Shown here: piece by piece, positions 23,019 through 32,570 of the stretch
Position numbering within the stretch: the first letter of the stretch is position 1
How the letters are laid out: every line of letters begins with the position of its first letter
Source: Monilinia fructicola
Taxonomy: Eukaryota; Ascomycota; Leotiomycetes; Helotiales; Sclerotiniaceae
Length of the DNA stretch: 64,000 nucleotides
Direction of reading: 5' to 3'
Assembly (NCBI GenBank): GCA_008692225.1
Contig: VICG01000013.1
Span: 806,001-870,000 of the forward strand
Made by a program: the position numbers and the translations under genes
Notes under the pieces: generated by a model
The model's input: the letters and a program-made list of their open reading frames with translations, nothing else
The model's database searches: none
What the model was told of the DNA's origin: nothing

Positions 23019-25925
23019 TCATGATACATACAAGGCTTCTGAGGTCGTTTCAACCGGAACCGATGAATGAGATGATATAGATGATGACACAGACTCTTCC
23101 GATAAATGCCCTTCTAGTCTCTTGAACCGAAGAGTACGTTCTACCGACACCGCTCTAATTACCTCGTAGTCTTGTTCTTCGGTAGACAAGAATAAGTCTT
23201 CTGGGGGGTCATACCGGAAACTGAGGTCCTTGCGGAATTTTCTAAGTACCTTATAGTAGTCCCTGTCCGAGTTGATGTAATTCTTTCTGACCACACGAGG
23301 AAACGCCAAGGAAATCTCCTCGGCCAAGAGTTTGACTTGATGTTTACTCTTATTGACTTTGAATAGAATCAAGTTCAATTCTCGCAGTTTCTTCGCTGGA
23401 TTCATTTGTGGGAACTCGAGCTTGAGCTCCTCATCCAACAATTTGATTTGTCGTTTACTCCTACCAATCTCCTTTTCGAGCAAGTATAGTTCTCGTAAAC
23501 CACTCATGCGAAGATGTTGTAACTTGGATTTGATTCTCTGTTCCGAGAGATGAATTTGCCTTTCCAAAAGTTTGATTTGCTTTTTACTCCTGTTAACTTT
23601 TGCTGTGATATCAACTATCCTTCGCTCTTTTTCCTTCTTTATCTCGTTCATCTCCCTCTTCAGAAGAACAATTTGTTGTAAGCTCTTATTAATTTGGTAG
23701 TCCAATACGTGCAGTTTCTGCAGCCTTTTTAGTCCTTGGAGAACCGAAATTCTTCTTCGCAACGACATGTATGGACGTTGCTTTAATCTAAGATGATATG
23801 CGTATCGCCAGTCTCTAGGAAGTTGATCATAGTACCAGGAAACTAGACTCATCTCGGTTGAAATGACGTTGGCGTTTGAGAAGGCAACTTTAGCTTCCAA
23901 ACTTTGCAGCATCACTCTCCTAGCTTGGCGGGCTCCTTGCTTTGATTTCTTTGCTCGCGCTTTCTCTGTGTATGAAAACTTGTCGAATATTTCGAGGGCA
24001 TGGTCGACACTTGACCGAAATGATGATTCCTTATGGGGCTCAAGCTTCTTTGGAAGATAATCGCAGGCGCGTGTACCTCCAAATTCAGTTCTCCAGCTGT
24101 TTATATCAGTAAGTTTAGTTCGTTTAGCATGTATTCCAAAAGTGTCTTGCAAGGAACGTATACGGTCGATAAAGCGGTCGATAGAATCACGTATCGAGCC
24201 GATATTCAGGTAGAACAGAAGCCTTCCCAAGTTCCATCGAGGAACATCTACTGGTAGAACCTGAGGTAGATTTCGTGAGGGGTCAATCCCACAGAGATGC
24301 AAGAGTTCCCTGATGGCCCAACGTGTACTTTTAGTAAGCGCAATAAGTTTAGGTCTTCGTACTTCTTCACTCCAGCCCTCTAATATTGACTGAAGAAGTG
24401 ACTCCCCAGCAGCATAATCTAGTTGGGCTACACAACTCGTCACAGCCTCACAAAGTAACTCCGGCTGAATCTCAGTGTTCTGACGTAAAGCTGCGCGAAT
24501 ATACATGACAGATTGTCGAGTAGTTGTGATCTGAAGACTCGTTCTTATAAGAATATCGAATATAGATGCATCTCGTGGTACCTTTCGCTGGAGCCAGCCT
24601 TCTCGCAAAATCAATCTCTTTGCATGTTTCTCTGCCCAGCGTAATACGCTTGGTTCGCTGAGCTGCTTCACATGTCTGCGTGCAATGTTCATACTCCCAT
24701 CGACGGCCCTCATGCGTTTGATGATGCTTCGGTAACCCTCTAGATCATTCTTAGCCGCATAATGATTCAGTATAACCTGAATAGTCTTTGAAGTAGGCCT
24801 GAAGGTCGAATCGTAGAGAAAGGAATCAACAAATATTTGAGCATGATCATGAAGCATCAACTCGGTAAACTTTTCGATTAAAAAATTATAGGTAAAAATA
24901 TTTGGCGATGCTGGGCTTACGAGAAGATTGTAACATATCTTTGCCAGGATTAAGTTGAGTTTTTTCTCACCTGGGGACGTGTTCTTGAAGAGGGCTTTGA
25001 GTGCGTCATGTAGATGTGACCTTTCTTCACTAGCTTCGGCATTCAGTTTATATGCTGGCATGGTGATGTCACCTTGTTGCAACCGCTCCACTCGCTCCAT
25101 CATTCTCTCAGTCTCGAGGAAAATGCCAGGCGGCGCCGAATGAAAATCCGCTGCAATAGGCGAGAGTTTCGTAGTCCACATCAATTGTTGGACTACCCTT
25201 GAAATGGTATTTTCAATCTTTTCCATCTGCTGCCGAGTTTTTGGTTCGCGAGGTCTAAGCATGGAATGTTGGGGTATGTGTTCGCCCAACCGCTCTCCAT
25301 CTGCAAGTAAATTCGCAGTGGTGTCTGGTGTGGCTGACTGAGCCGGGCGTGCGCTAGTTGGGGGAACAGGGTCCTGCGAAGTTTCTGGTGGTGCAAGAGA
25401 CTCAACAGGCGTTGTAATTCTCGAGGGTATGTTATTGAGCTGCGTTCCCAGTCGGGCCATGGAAGAGGTGGCCGTCCAGCTTGCTCCATCCCAAGTCATA
25501 GGCCCGGTATACCCAGCTTTTGTAGAATTGAATCCCTTTCTTGAGAGGGGGAAATTGTTCCCCAAGGAGCCTGGTATGCCTGATGTTCCTGATGTGCCTG
25601 GTATTCGATTCTTGACTTCATCTGAATTTCCTTCGACCTGGGAATTTTGCGGTTCCTCCGCCTTGTCATTAGGTGACCCAGCCTTTGCTTCTGAAATGAG
25701 CAGGTCCCATTGCTCCCTTCGCCGAACCTTTCGGTCGGAATCTGCCACTGCAGCAGTTGCAAGTATCGTCGAGTAACATGCTGTGAATATATCCCCTATG
25801 CTAACACGTCGACGTTTTCCAATTGCATTGGTTGTTTGACGAGCTATAGTTGTACTGATATTCACGCAGGCGTTACAATGACATAATGATCTGGTCTGCG
25901 CAGCACGGAACCATAAACTTTGCAT
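23019..25925 (-). CDS. Large mitochondrial PPR-like protein with C-terminal coiled-coil repeats
   Basis: A single uninterrupted frame of 968 residues. The N-terminus is Arg/Ala/Ser-rich with few acids and resembles a mitochondrial presequence. Residues about 70-280 are polar and low complexity. From about 310 to 580 there are paired amphipathic helices with PPR character (for example FTYNFLIEKFTELMLHDHA and SKTIQVILNHYAAKNDLEGY), suggesting an RNA-binding helical array. Residues 747-890 are a Lys/Leu/Glu-rich coiled coil with four copies of a motif near [RK]SKxQIKLLxxE, starting at residues 747, 779, 822 and 859. A role in mitochondrial RNA processing or translation is inference from the helical repeats and presequence. 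I do not recognise the named orthologue. It is convergent with the Q-salvage gene and divergent from the CZIB-like gene. Confidence 0.75.
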   Translation of the reverse strand: MQSLWFRAAQTRSLCHCNACVNISTTIARQTTNAIGKRRRVSIGDIFTACYSTILATAAVADSDRKVRRREQWDLLISEAKAGSPNDKAEEPQNSQVEGNSDEVKNRIPGTSGTSGIPGSLGNNFPLSRKGFNSTKAGYTGPMTWDGASWTATSSMARLGTQLNNIPSRITTPVESLAPPETSQDPVPPTSARPAQSATPDTTANLLADGERLGEHIPQHSMLRPREPKTRQQMEKIENTISRVVQQLMWTTKLSPIAADFHSAPPGIFLETERMMERVERLQQGDITMPAYKLNAEASEERSHLHDALKALFKNTSPGEKKLNLILAKICYNLLVSPASPNIFTYNFLIEKFTELMLHDHAQIFVDSFLYDSTFRPTSKTIQVILNHYAAKNDLEGYRSIIKRMRAVDGSMNIARRHVKQLSEPSVLRWAEKHAKRLILREGWLQRKVPRDASIFDILIRTSLQITTTRQSVMYIRAALRQNTEIQPELLCEAVTSCVAQLDYAAGESLLQSILEGWSEEVRRPKLIALTKSTRWAIRELLHLCGIDPSRNLPQVLPVDVPRWNLGRLLFYLNIGSIRDSIDRFIDRIRSLQDTFGIHAKRTKLTDINSWRTEFGGTRACDYLPKKLEPHKESSFRSSVDHALEIFDKFSYTEKARAKKSKQGARQARRVMLQSLEAKVAFSNANVISTEMSLVSWYYDQLPRDWRYAYHLRLKQRPYMSLRRRISVLQGLKRLQKLHVLDYQINKSLQQIVLLKREMNEIKKEKERRIVDITAKVNRSKKQIKLLERQIHLSEQRIKSKLQHLRMSGLRELYLLEKEIGRSKRQIKLLDEELKLEFPQMNPAKKLRELNLILFKVNKSKHQVKLLAEEISLAFPRVVRKNYINSDRDYYKVLRKFRKDLSFRYDPPEDLFLSTEEQDYEVIRAVSVERTLRFKRLEGHLSEESVSSSISSHSSVPVETTSEALYVS

Positions 25926-26228
25926 TATATTTGCATGCTTGTCGATGTATAGATCATCAGCTTGCCGGATTCATCCAGTCATTTCAATGAGGGTTGAGAG
26001 TTTCGAGTTTTGCGCAATCAATTGTAAAAATAATTTGAAGTTGCCCACCAAAACTTATCGCCCAACTTTAAAAATTGAGTGGCCGCTTTAAGAAGTTGAG
26101 CCTAGAGCATGAACCGACCCCTCCTTCTCCTTCGCCTTCATGCCCCTCCATGAATCTGATATTTGTATTTATATTTGTATTTACATCCATATTTCAACAA
26201 CAATAGCTTCATAAAGAAAACCACCACG

Positions 26229-26953
26229 ATGCTTACATTAACACTTACTGCAGATCTTTCTGGGTCAGTATCAAGGGAAGCTCTCCGGCCATATAGATAC
26301 AAGAGCTGATATTTTCCCTATGTATAGCGTGAATGAGCTTGTTCCTGATGACAGCGCAGAGAAGAACTTCTGGTATACCTTCAAAGTACAATGTGTATCA
26401 TGTCGAGAAACTCACCCCAACTTCATTAATATCAACCGATTTGTGAGTTCAAGTCAACAGCGCCAGCTTCTGTATTCCTTCTGAGTCTAACGTGAATCCC
26501 AGGAAGCAAATGAGATGAGTGGCAGCAGAGGAGAGGCGAACTTTGTATGGAAATGCAAATTTTGCAAGGTCCGTAACTTCACTCATGAAGATGTCACGAA
26601 TGAGAAGTACTGATTTCCTTCAAAGAAAGAATCATCTGCTTCAGTCATATCATCGCCCGTTCCATATCAAGCAGCTTCTCCACCAACTCGTCAGAAGATC
26701 CTGGAATTCGACTGTCGGGGTCTTGAGCTTGTTGAATTCAAGCCTGAGGTAAGCTTTCCCGTCAAGTATCAGTTGTTACATCTGTAACTCATATGTTCGC
26801 TTCTTAGGGAGATTGGCTGGCTGTTGGAACAGAAAGTGGTACCAAATTTACTGCCATCGATTTGAATGATGGAGAATGGTATGATTATTTGATGACAAAT
26901 CAGGAGAGGAAGTTAGCATCAAGGATTTGAAGTGGGAGATCAGGAGAAACTGA
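26229..26953 (+). CDS. CXXC zinc-binding protein of the CZIB/DUF866 (UPF0587) family, frameshift near C-terminus
   Basis: Five exons: 26229-26263, 26328-26442, 26503-26568, 26626-26748 and 26808-26953. The first residues MLTLTLTADLSG join VNELVPDD exactly over the first intron. Two CxxC pairs, CVSC and CKFC, form the zinc site typical of the family. Other conserved blocks are GEANFVWKC, ILEFDCRGLELVEFKP and GDWLAVGTESGTKF. Family members are small soluble zinc proteins of about 160 residues with poorly defined function. As written, the frame ends at 26928-26930 after LASRI. Adding one T to the run at 26888-26890 opens the expected family ending (GEEVSIKDLKWEIRR) to a stop at 26951-26953. Exon 5 is one base short of a multiple of three, which supports a missing base. 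Donors GTCAGT and GTCCGT are weak but keep frame. Confidence 0.88.
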
Positions 26954-27387
26954 GGCAATCCCAAGAATGAATGTCAAAAGCAATGAATGTTACGGATACC
27001 TAGTTTTGATGAAGTCACCTGGTTTGGCTCGGAAGACGGTGGTAAAGTGATGAGAATATTTGATACCTACAAGAACAATTTATAAAGCACATTTGATATA
27101 TCAAACCTAACCTAAAATGTCACAAAGTAACTCTTCCATCATCGATACAGCTTCTCCGACATTTTCTAGAGCTGTATTTTCAGGCAAAACAAAGAGATAC
27201 CTGTTAGGACCTTTCTCCCTTGAAGATCACCGACCGAATAATCTCAGCCTTGCGCTGCCTCGCTTAGAAAATTTCCCCCAGCGGCGCCCAGCCTAGTCAG
27301 CAACAGTAAACCTCTCCTCCGACGCGACCGTCTACAATTCCGCGTCTCCTCCATTACCTCTCTTCTAACTCTCACCCAGCTCACATC
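26954..27387. other. Intergenic, SmF promoter region
   Basis: This 434-base stretch between two co-directional genes shows no conserved reading frame. It should contain the CZIB-like 3' region and the SmF promoter and leader, the latter CT-rich just before the start codon. Confidence 0.5.
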
Positions 27388-27899
27388 ATGAGTGTAAGCA
27401 GCCCACCCTCCCTCCCAGAAATCAAATATTGACGCTCATCCAGTTCGTACCAATCAACCCCCGTCCCTTTCTCCAAAACCTGTACGTACCATCCATCTTC
27501 CTCTACCTAAGCTTCCAAGCTCCAATCCCTCCCTCCCACACAATCGCACACACAAATCTATATACAAACAAGCTAACCCTCCCCCAGCGTCAACGAAGAA
27601 GTCATCATCCGCCTAAAATGGGGCGGTCAAACCGAATATAAAGGCAAGCTCGTCAGCATCGACAGCTATATGAATATCCAATTATCCGGGGCCGAGGAGT
27701 GGATTGATTCAGAGATGACGAGTACCTTGGGTCAGGTTTTGATTAGGTGTGTTCGCATTCTCTTCTTTTGTGCCCCCATTGATCACCGTGGTTTGGCGCA
27801 AAATATGACAATTCTAACGTTAAAAATAGATGCAACAATGTCCTTTACATATCTGCCGCTCAGGGCAAGAAAGACGATGATACGAAGATGGAGGGATGA
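27388..27899 (+). CDS. Small nuclear ribonucleoprotein SmF
   Basis: Four exons, 27388-27393, 27444-27481, 27588-27746 and 27830-27899, encode 90 residues. The first exon is only six bases (Met-Ser). The protein is a core Sm ring subunit of spliceosomal U1, U2, U4 and U5 snRNPs. The Sm fold is clear: FVPINPRPFLQNL matches the SmF-specific N-terminus, then VIIRLKWGGQTEYKGKLVS with the Sm1 SxDxYMN signature (SIDSYMNIQL), then Sm2 as LIRCNNVLYI split over the last intron. A short charged tail, KKDDDTKMEG, closes the protein. The frame is intact with all splices. It is easily missed because exon 1 is tiny and the longest open frame is only 80 codons and not the true product. Confidence 0.93.
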
Positions 27900-28296
27900 A
27901 TTCGACTTGTAGATGAACGAATCTGACAACTACGAGGGATTGAAGATGATAGGCAGAGTAAGAGAGATCCGTATGCGAATTTGATAGATACCTAGGACGG
28001 AAGAGACAATGGATTTGCAACGAGTATTGCAGATATGACTGAAGAGTGTGGGGGACGTCTGGATCCTCCATTCGGTTGAGCAGGGAAGGAGAAAATTACC
28101 AACAATGATATATTCACGGACGGCGTTCGAGCAAATAAAGCTTGTGGTTACAAGATACAAAAACAAGTCACGGTACACTTTCTATTAAAATCTGGTTTTA
28201 CACGTGCTCGTTAGGATATCTCCAGATTTATGGCATCTGCTTTTGAAAGGTCGGAGTGATAAATTGATGAACGTGCATTTTTGATATGAAATCCAT

Positions 28297-31061
28297 CTAC
28301 ATAAGACAGCCGATCTGTCGACTACTGCCAACTTCACTCATACCCACTCTCATACGCTTATTAGGTCCAACCAGGACAAAAGCTTCAACAAGCCATTCAT
28401 ACCAGACTTTTCTATCGTCAGTCTGTCGCCAGATACTGACTTCCACCTCGCTGTCATCAGGAATGTAGAGGGGTGACTATGTATATGTTAATTATAGTCC
28501 TAAAAGTACAGGACGGATACATACCTTCAAAGGAAAGAAAATGGGAAACCATGAAATCATATCTTTACTCTTGGCATCGATCGTATCAGGACGCGTACTT
28601 AATTCGACTTTACTATCCGGACCGGATCCCCCATCATATAAAACAGCCTCGAAATAACCCGCCAGTCCATTGACGACACCGCGGTCCTTGCATACAAACT
28701 TTAGACGTGCATAGCGAGTATTATGTTCATTAGCACCATCGCCTCCCGACATACTTCCGCCACCGCCTCCGCTAACACCTCCACCTCGTCTAGCTTCAGC
28801 AATGTTCAGTGTGCTTGCAGGAAGGGGATGGGAGAATTCCCATGCTTGTTGAATTCGAGGGTGGCCTGGGACAGAGGTTGCAAGGAAGTCGATGGCGTGA
28901 AACATGACTACGTATGGAGTATTTGTAGCGGTCTCATCAGATGAGAATCTGTGGGAAATGTCGGCGTGAAGACGGGGTGCGAGGATGGGGCTTAGATGGG
29001 CGGTATAAGAAGAAGGTATCGAGATACCGAACTCTGGTGCTAGAACATGTTGAACTCCATCTAGACATTCGGGCGATAGTTCGTTATCTGCGAAAGAACC
29101 CAAAAGCTCAGAAACGAGTATATCAACTTTGCCATAGGTTGTCGCTGGAGTGGTTGTAGAGGTTGTTACGGCCTGGCCTATAGGTCCTGCTGCGTTTCTT
29201 AATGGTCCTTTCCATGCGCGCATGTCGCTCTTTACAATGTTGACTACTCCATGCCAGTCATCTTCGTTATGTCTTTGGAGGAGGACGTATGCATTTGGGT
29301 TCTTCTCTACAGCCCATACCTCGACTGGGACACCGGTAGTCTGACTTGCCTTTAGAGCCCGAGATACGAGAGGTCCACGCCCAGAACCAGCTACTGCAAT
29401 GACAACAGCACCACTGAGACTCGATGTAGGCTTTTCTTGTAAAACCCAATCCGAAAGCGCCCGTTCAATGGCTCGCTCGTACCAATCATATTTGACAGGG
29501 TCTTTTTCAAACACCTCATATGTAACAGATTCGAGATTGTCAGTCAACGGTTGAAGAGGAGCCTGCAAGTAATCTTGGTAGCCTGAGCCAAACTTCTCGA
29601 CAAGAGTCCGTTCTGGTTGGTTTCTCTGAAGATATCTCAGGTAAACTAAGTGAGCTGCAACATCCTTTGATTTTGATTGGGATTGTGATTTGATGCTATT
29701 TCTCCTAGCTTGCTCAGCTTCGGCTGGAGTTGGGGATGGTGCGTCCTGGACAATACTAGGCGATGCATACCCATCTGCCACCGAAATTTGCTGATTTGGG
29801 TCATCCAAACCTGGGATTGGTCCTACATCACATAATAAAAGCCATGGGACGTTCTTAAGCTTCATATAGCGGGAGATCAAATTTTGATGAGCCTTGCCCA
29901 AAACTGGATGTCCACCTTTGTTCTTCAAGAATGTGGAAGTATTAAAAGTCAACATTCTCAGGGGCTCGGCAAACCAGCGAGATTGGAGCGACTCAATAGG
30001 GAGTTGGCGGGTGATTCCCAATGCTATAAGATATTGGTTAGCATTTGTCCCATTCCAAGACATCCAGCCCATAGCCAGAAGCAGTACCTTCAGAGATATA
30101 GGAATGATGCTCCGAAGGATTTTAACTCCCACGCCATGGTCGCTTAATTTTCACGCATGCAAACATAAGACGAAAAAAATGATAAGAGCTTTGGAAAATA
30201 GAATATATATTCATCGATTTCTTACCTACTGAAAGTCTGGAATTGTATTTACATACATCCCGGATTAAATTCCAAGCGTCCCAGTTCTCATACAACTCCA
30301 CTTCCTTTTCATCCTTTGCTGCACCTGCTGTTCCTTGGTACCTTGAAAATGGCAACAAATCGCCAGTCATCTCTTTTTGATCTTCGGGCCCATACATAGG
30401 GAAATGGATTGCTATATTGATATAGCTGGCAATTGCGAGTGCCTCTTGAATAGCACGCGCATATTGAGCAAGTCCAGTATTATCTCCTGATCCACCACTA
30501 TATGTCCTTGGACCTGGGATAATAATATTGCCCACTCCGCAGAAGGACGCATATGCAATTTCAATATTCAATACCTGTCGAGAAATGTTTGCGATTAGCG
30601 GATCTGCTGAGCATAGATCTATCCAAGGGCTAGAATATCCGATGAGCTGCGAGACTGTATCAGAGGGAGTTAATGGTGTGTCAACAGGATTGAGAGGTGG
30701 GATAATGGGAGCTGGAGGGGTAGCTTTCTTTGGCGCATCGCTTGATTCAATGGCTGATATCTCGGCGAGGTGATTGGAGATCAATGTGAGGACTCTAGAA
30801 TGAAAATGGGGACTTGTAATGGGGCTTGTGAGCATATCATACTAGGACATAAAATAGTTAGCAAAACTCTTAGCAATCCGAAGGGTCACATACTCCAACG
30901 TCTTGAGCTTGTCGCAGAACAAAATCTGTGACGGGCAGAGGTCGTTTCGATTCATGCTGTCCAATATAAAATGTTGGGATGTCTTCATCGGCTGCCATAT
31001 CAGAGTCAGCATCCGCGTGCTCCCCAACAAAAGGATTCGAAGCCAGTGTACCGGTAGCCAT
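28297..31061 (-). CDS. Type II protein arginine methyltransferase PRMT5 (Skb1/Hsl7 family)
   Basis: Four exons on the minus strand, 31061-30894, 30841-30226, 30023-28525 and 28476-28297, encode 820 residues. The enzyme symmetrically dimethylates arginine, including on Sm proteins and histones, and regulates morphogenesis through Skb1/Hsl7 roles in yeasts. The order is an N-terminal TIM-barrel-like region with PLPVTDFVLRQAQDVGYD, a linker rich in Ser/Lys/Gln around residues 340-380, then the SAM-binding motif VAGSGRGPL near residues 472-480. The double-E loop is SELLGSFADNE, with glutamates near 567 and 576, nine residues apart as in human PRMT5. A beta barrel with FPLKSPLYIPDD and DRKVWYEW closes the protein. 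A Gly/Ser-rich insert near the C-terminal third is species-type filler. All splices keep frame; no indel was found. Confidence 0.95.
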
Positions 31062-32414
31062 TGCGTCAAGGCTTTGGATTTAGGATGCGCCGAACCGGTT
31101 CCTCTTTTTTTTTTTGATATCTAGCTCGAGCTACAAGATCTCGGTTGGTTGCGCGGGGTCGTAGAATATGTTGTTTATGAAATGAGAACACTATTGCCCA
31201 TACCGCTACAAGTATCACGTATACCTATAGATAGTGAAACAGTCCGTTTACAAAAGACCTGGAATAAAAATGAGTATGGATTTATTAGTTGTGGAGGTGG
31301 GGTTCTTCTAAAATTATTGTTATCAATCGATGTACGGAAGTAATAATATTTGGGTGAGCTTTTCTGCCGGAATTCATAAAAGCGGTGTGGGATTGATTAT
31401 ACATCCACGTTAACGTTATCATCCTCATCTTCTACAAGAAATGATTTGTATCTTCATCTCATCACTCCAGGGCTTTATCTTGAAATCAATAAGAACCATC
31501 AAGTCCCTATTGTCCTATCGCCAAGGTTGCTTCTCATTCATTCATTGAGTTATTTCATTTGCCACGCCCTTACATTGTTCCCATAACAAGTTAAAAAGCA
31601 AAGATAGTCTCAAGCAGACCACCGGTGAACCTACATTTGAGCATCAATATCTCGATGGTATTCTTTATATGGATGCACAAGTGTGCTTGGTATAGAGATA
31701 GCACGCCTCAAAAGACAAGATCCTCATTACAAACAAAGCACTCATTTATGGGTAATCTCGAAGGGTGGTTGGTGCAAGCATTATACATTTCATTGCCCTC
31801 AACCGATACAAATCACCCAGGTTCCATCCAAGCACCAATGTGCGATTTAAGAATAGAAGGCAGAGAAAATCAATACCAAAGACTTTGCGAATCTTGAGGA
31901 AGAGAAAGAGGCTTAGATGCATTCAACTCTTAGCTTCCAGGTTCACAACAGATTTCTCTTTATTTCACTTGCTTTCCTTTTTTCGACGTTAATAAGAAGG
32001 AGCTTGATGAGATTCGCAAGGCGTCACTCTCCTTTCATTTTCCGTATTTCAAATTATAATTGAGACCGAGGTGTAGTCAGTTCTTATATCCTGTCCCTAT
32101 GGATTGTTGGAGAGTAGTATGAGATATAGGCTATTCACTCTACTGCCGAGAAGCAAGAGATCCATATCATGACCTAAGCTGATTCTTTGGTTCGCGCTAT
32201 CCTTCAACCATTACCTTCCACTTTCAAGAAGCCTTTCGAACAAGAATCAAAATTGTTGGAGAGCAATCCATATATTCTGTTCTGTGTACTACAGTAGATA
32301 TAGAATTGATGTCACTTGCCCTGATATAGCTACCTAGTAGTAATTTCTCATTTTCGCGTTCTTGCCTGATCGTACCCAACCAAATATTAATATACCAGAA
32401 GCAAACAGCAAAAG
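31062..32414. other. Intergenic, no gene seen
   Basis: No conserved reading frame is visible on either strand between PRMT5 and the 5S rRNA gene. Open stretches are under 95 codons and lack family features. TACCTAGTAG near 32329 belongs to the recurrent intergenic word family. Confidence 0.55.
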
Positions 32415-32415
32415 C

Positions 32416-32420
32416 AAAAA
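32416..32420 (-). terminator. Pol III oligo-T terminator of the 5S gene
   Basis: On the minus strand the 5S end GTATGT runs directly into five more T residues, the standard RNA polymerase III stop signal. The signal is AAAAA on the plus strand, continuing the A at 32421. Confidence 0.8.
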
Positions 32421-32539
32421 ACATACAACAGCGAGGATTCGCTGGTGGTCACCCACCCAACTACTAATTCGCCGATCTGAAGCTTGTGTATGGCAGAGCG
32501 GACGGGATGCCCAATTCTCTTCAGTCTATGGTCGTATGT
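32421..32539 (-). rRNA. 5S ribosomal RNA gene (dispersed copy)
   Basis: Read on the minus strand, 119 bases begin ACATACGACCATAG and end GCTGTTGTATGT. The ends pair as helix I (ACATAC with GTATGT). Internal landmarks of ascomycete 5S RNA are present in order: GGGCATCCCGTCCGCTC, GCCATACACAAGC, TAGTAGTTGGGTGGGTGACC and ACCAGCGAATCC. A run of six T ends the gene. Filamentous ascomycetes carry 5S genes singly and dispersed, transcribed by RNA polymerase III, so a lone copy away from the rDNA is normal. A 127-codon plus-strand frame across it is an accident. Whether this copy is canonical or a slightly diverged variant cannot be told without alignment. Confidence 0.93.
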
Positions 32540-32564
32540 GGCAGGAGGGTCTTTACCATCAACC

Positions 32565-32570
32565 ATATAT
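32565..32570 (-). promoter_or_regulatory. TATA box upstream of the 5S gene
   Basis: ATATAT lies 26 to 31 bases upstream of the 5S start on the minus strand. Filamentous ascomycete 5S genes (Neurospora) are known to need a TATA element near -29 as well as internal control sequences. The position fits, so this copy looks transcriptionally competent; activity itself is inference. Confidence 0.65.
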
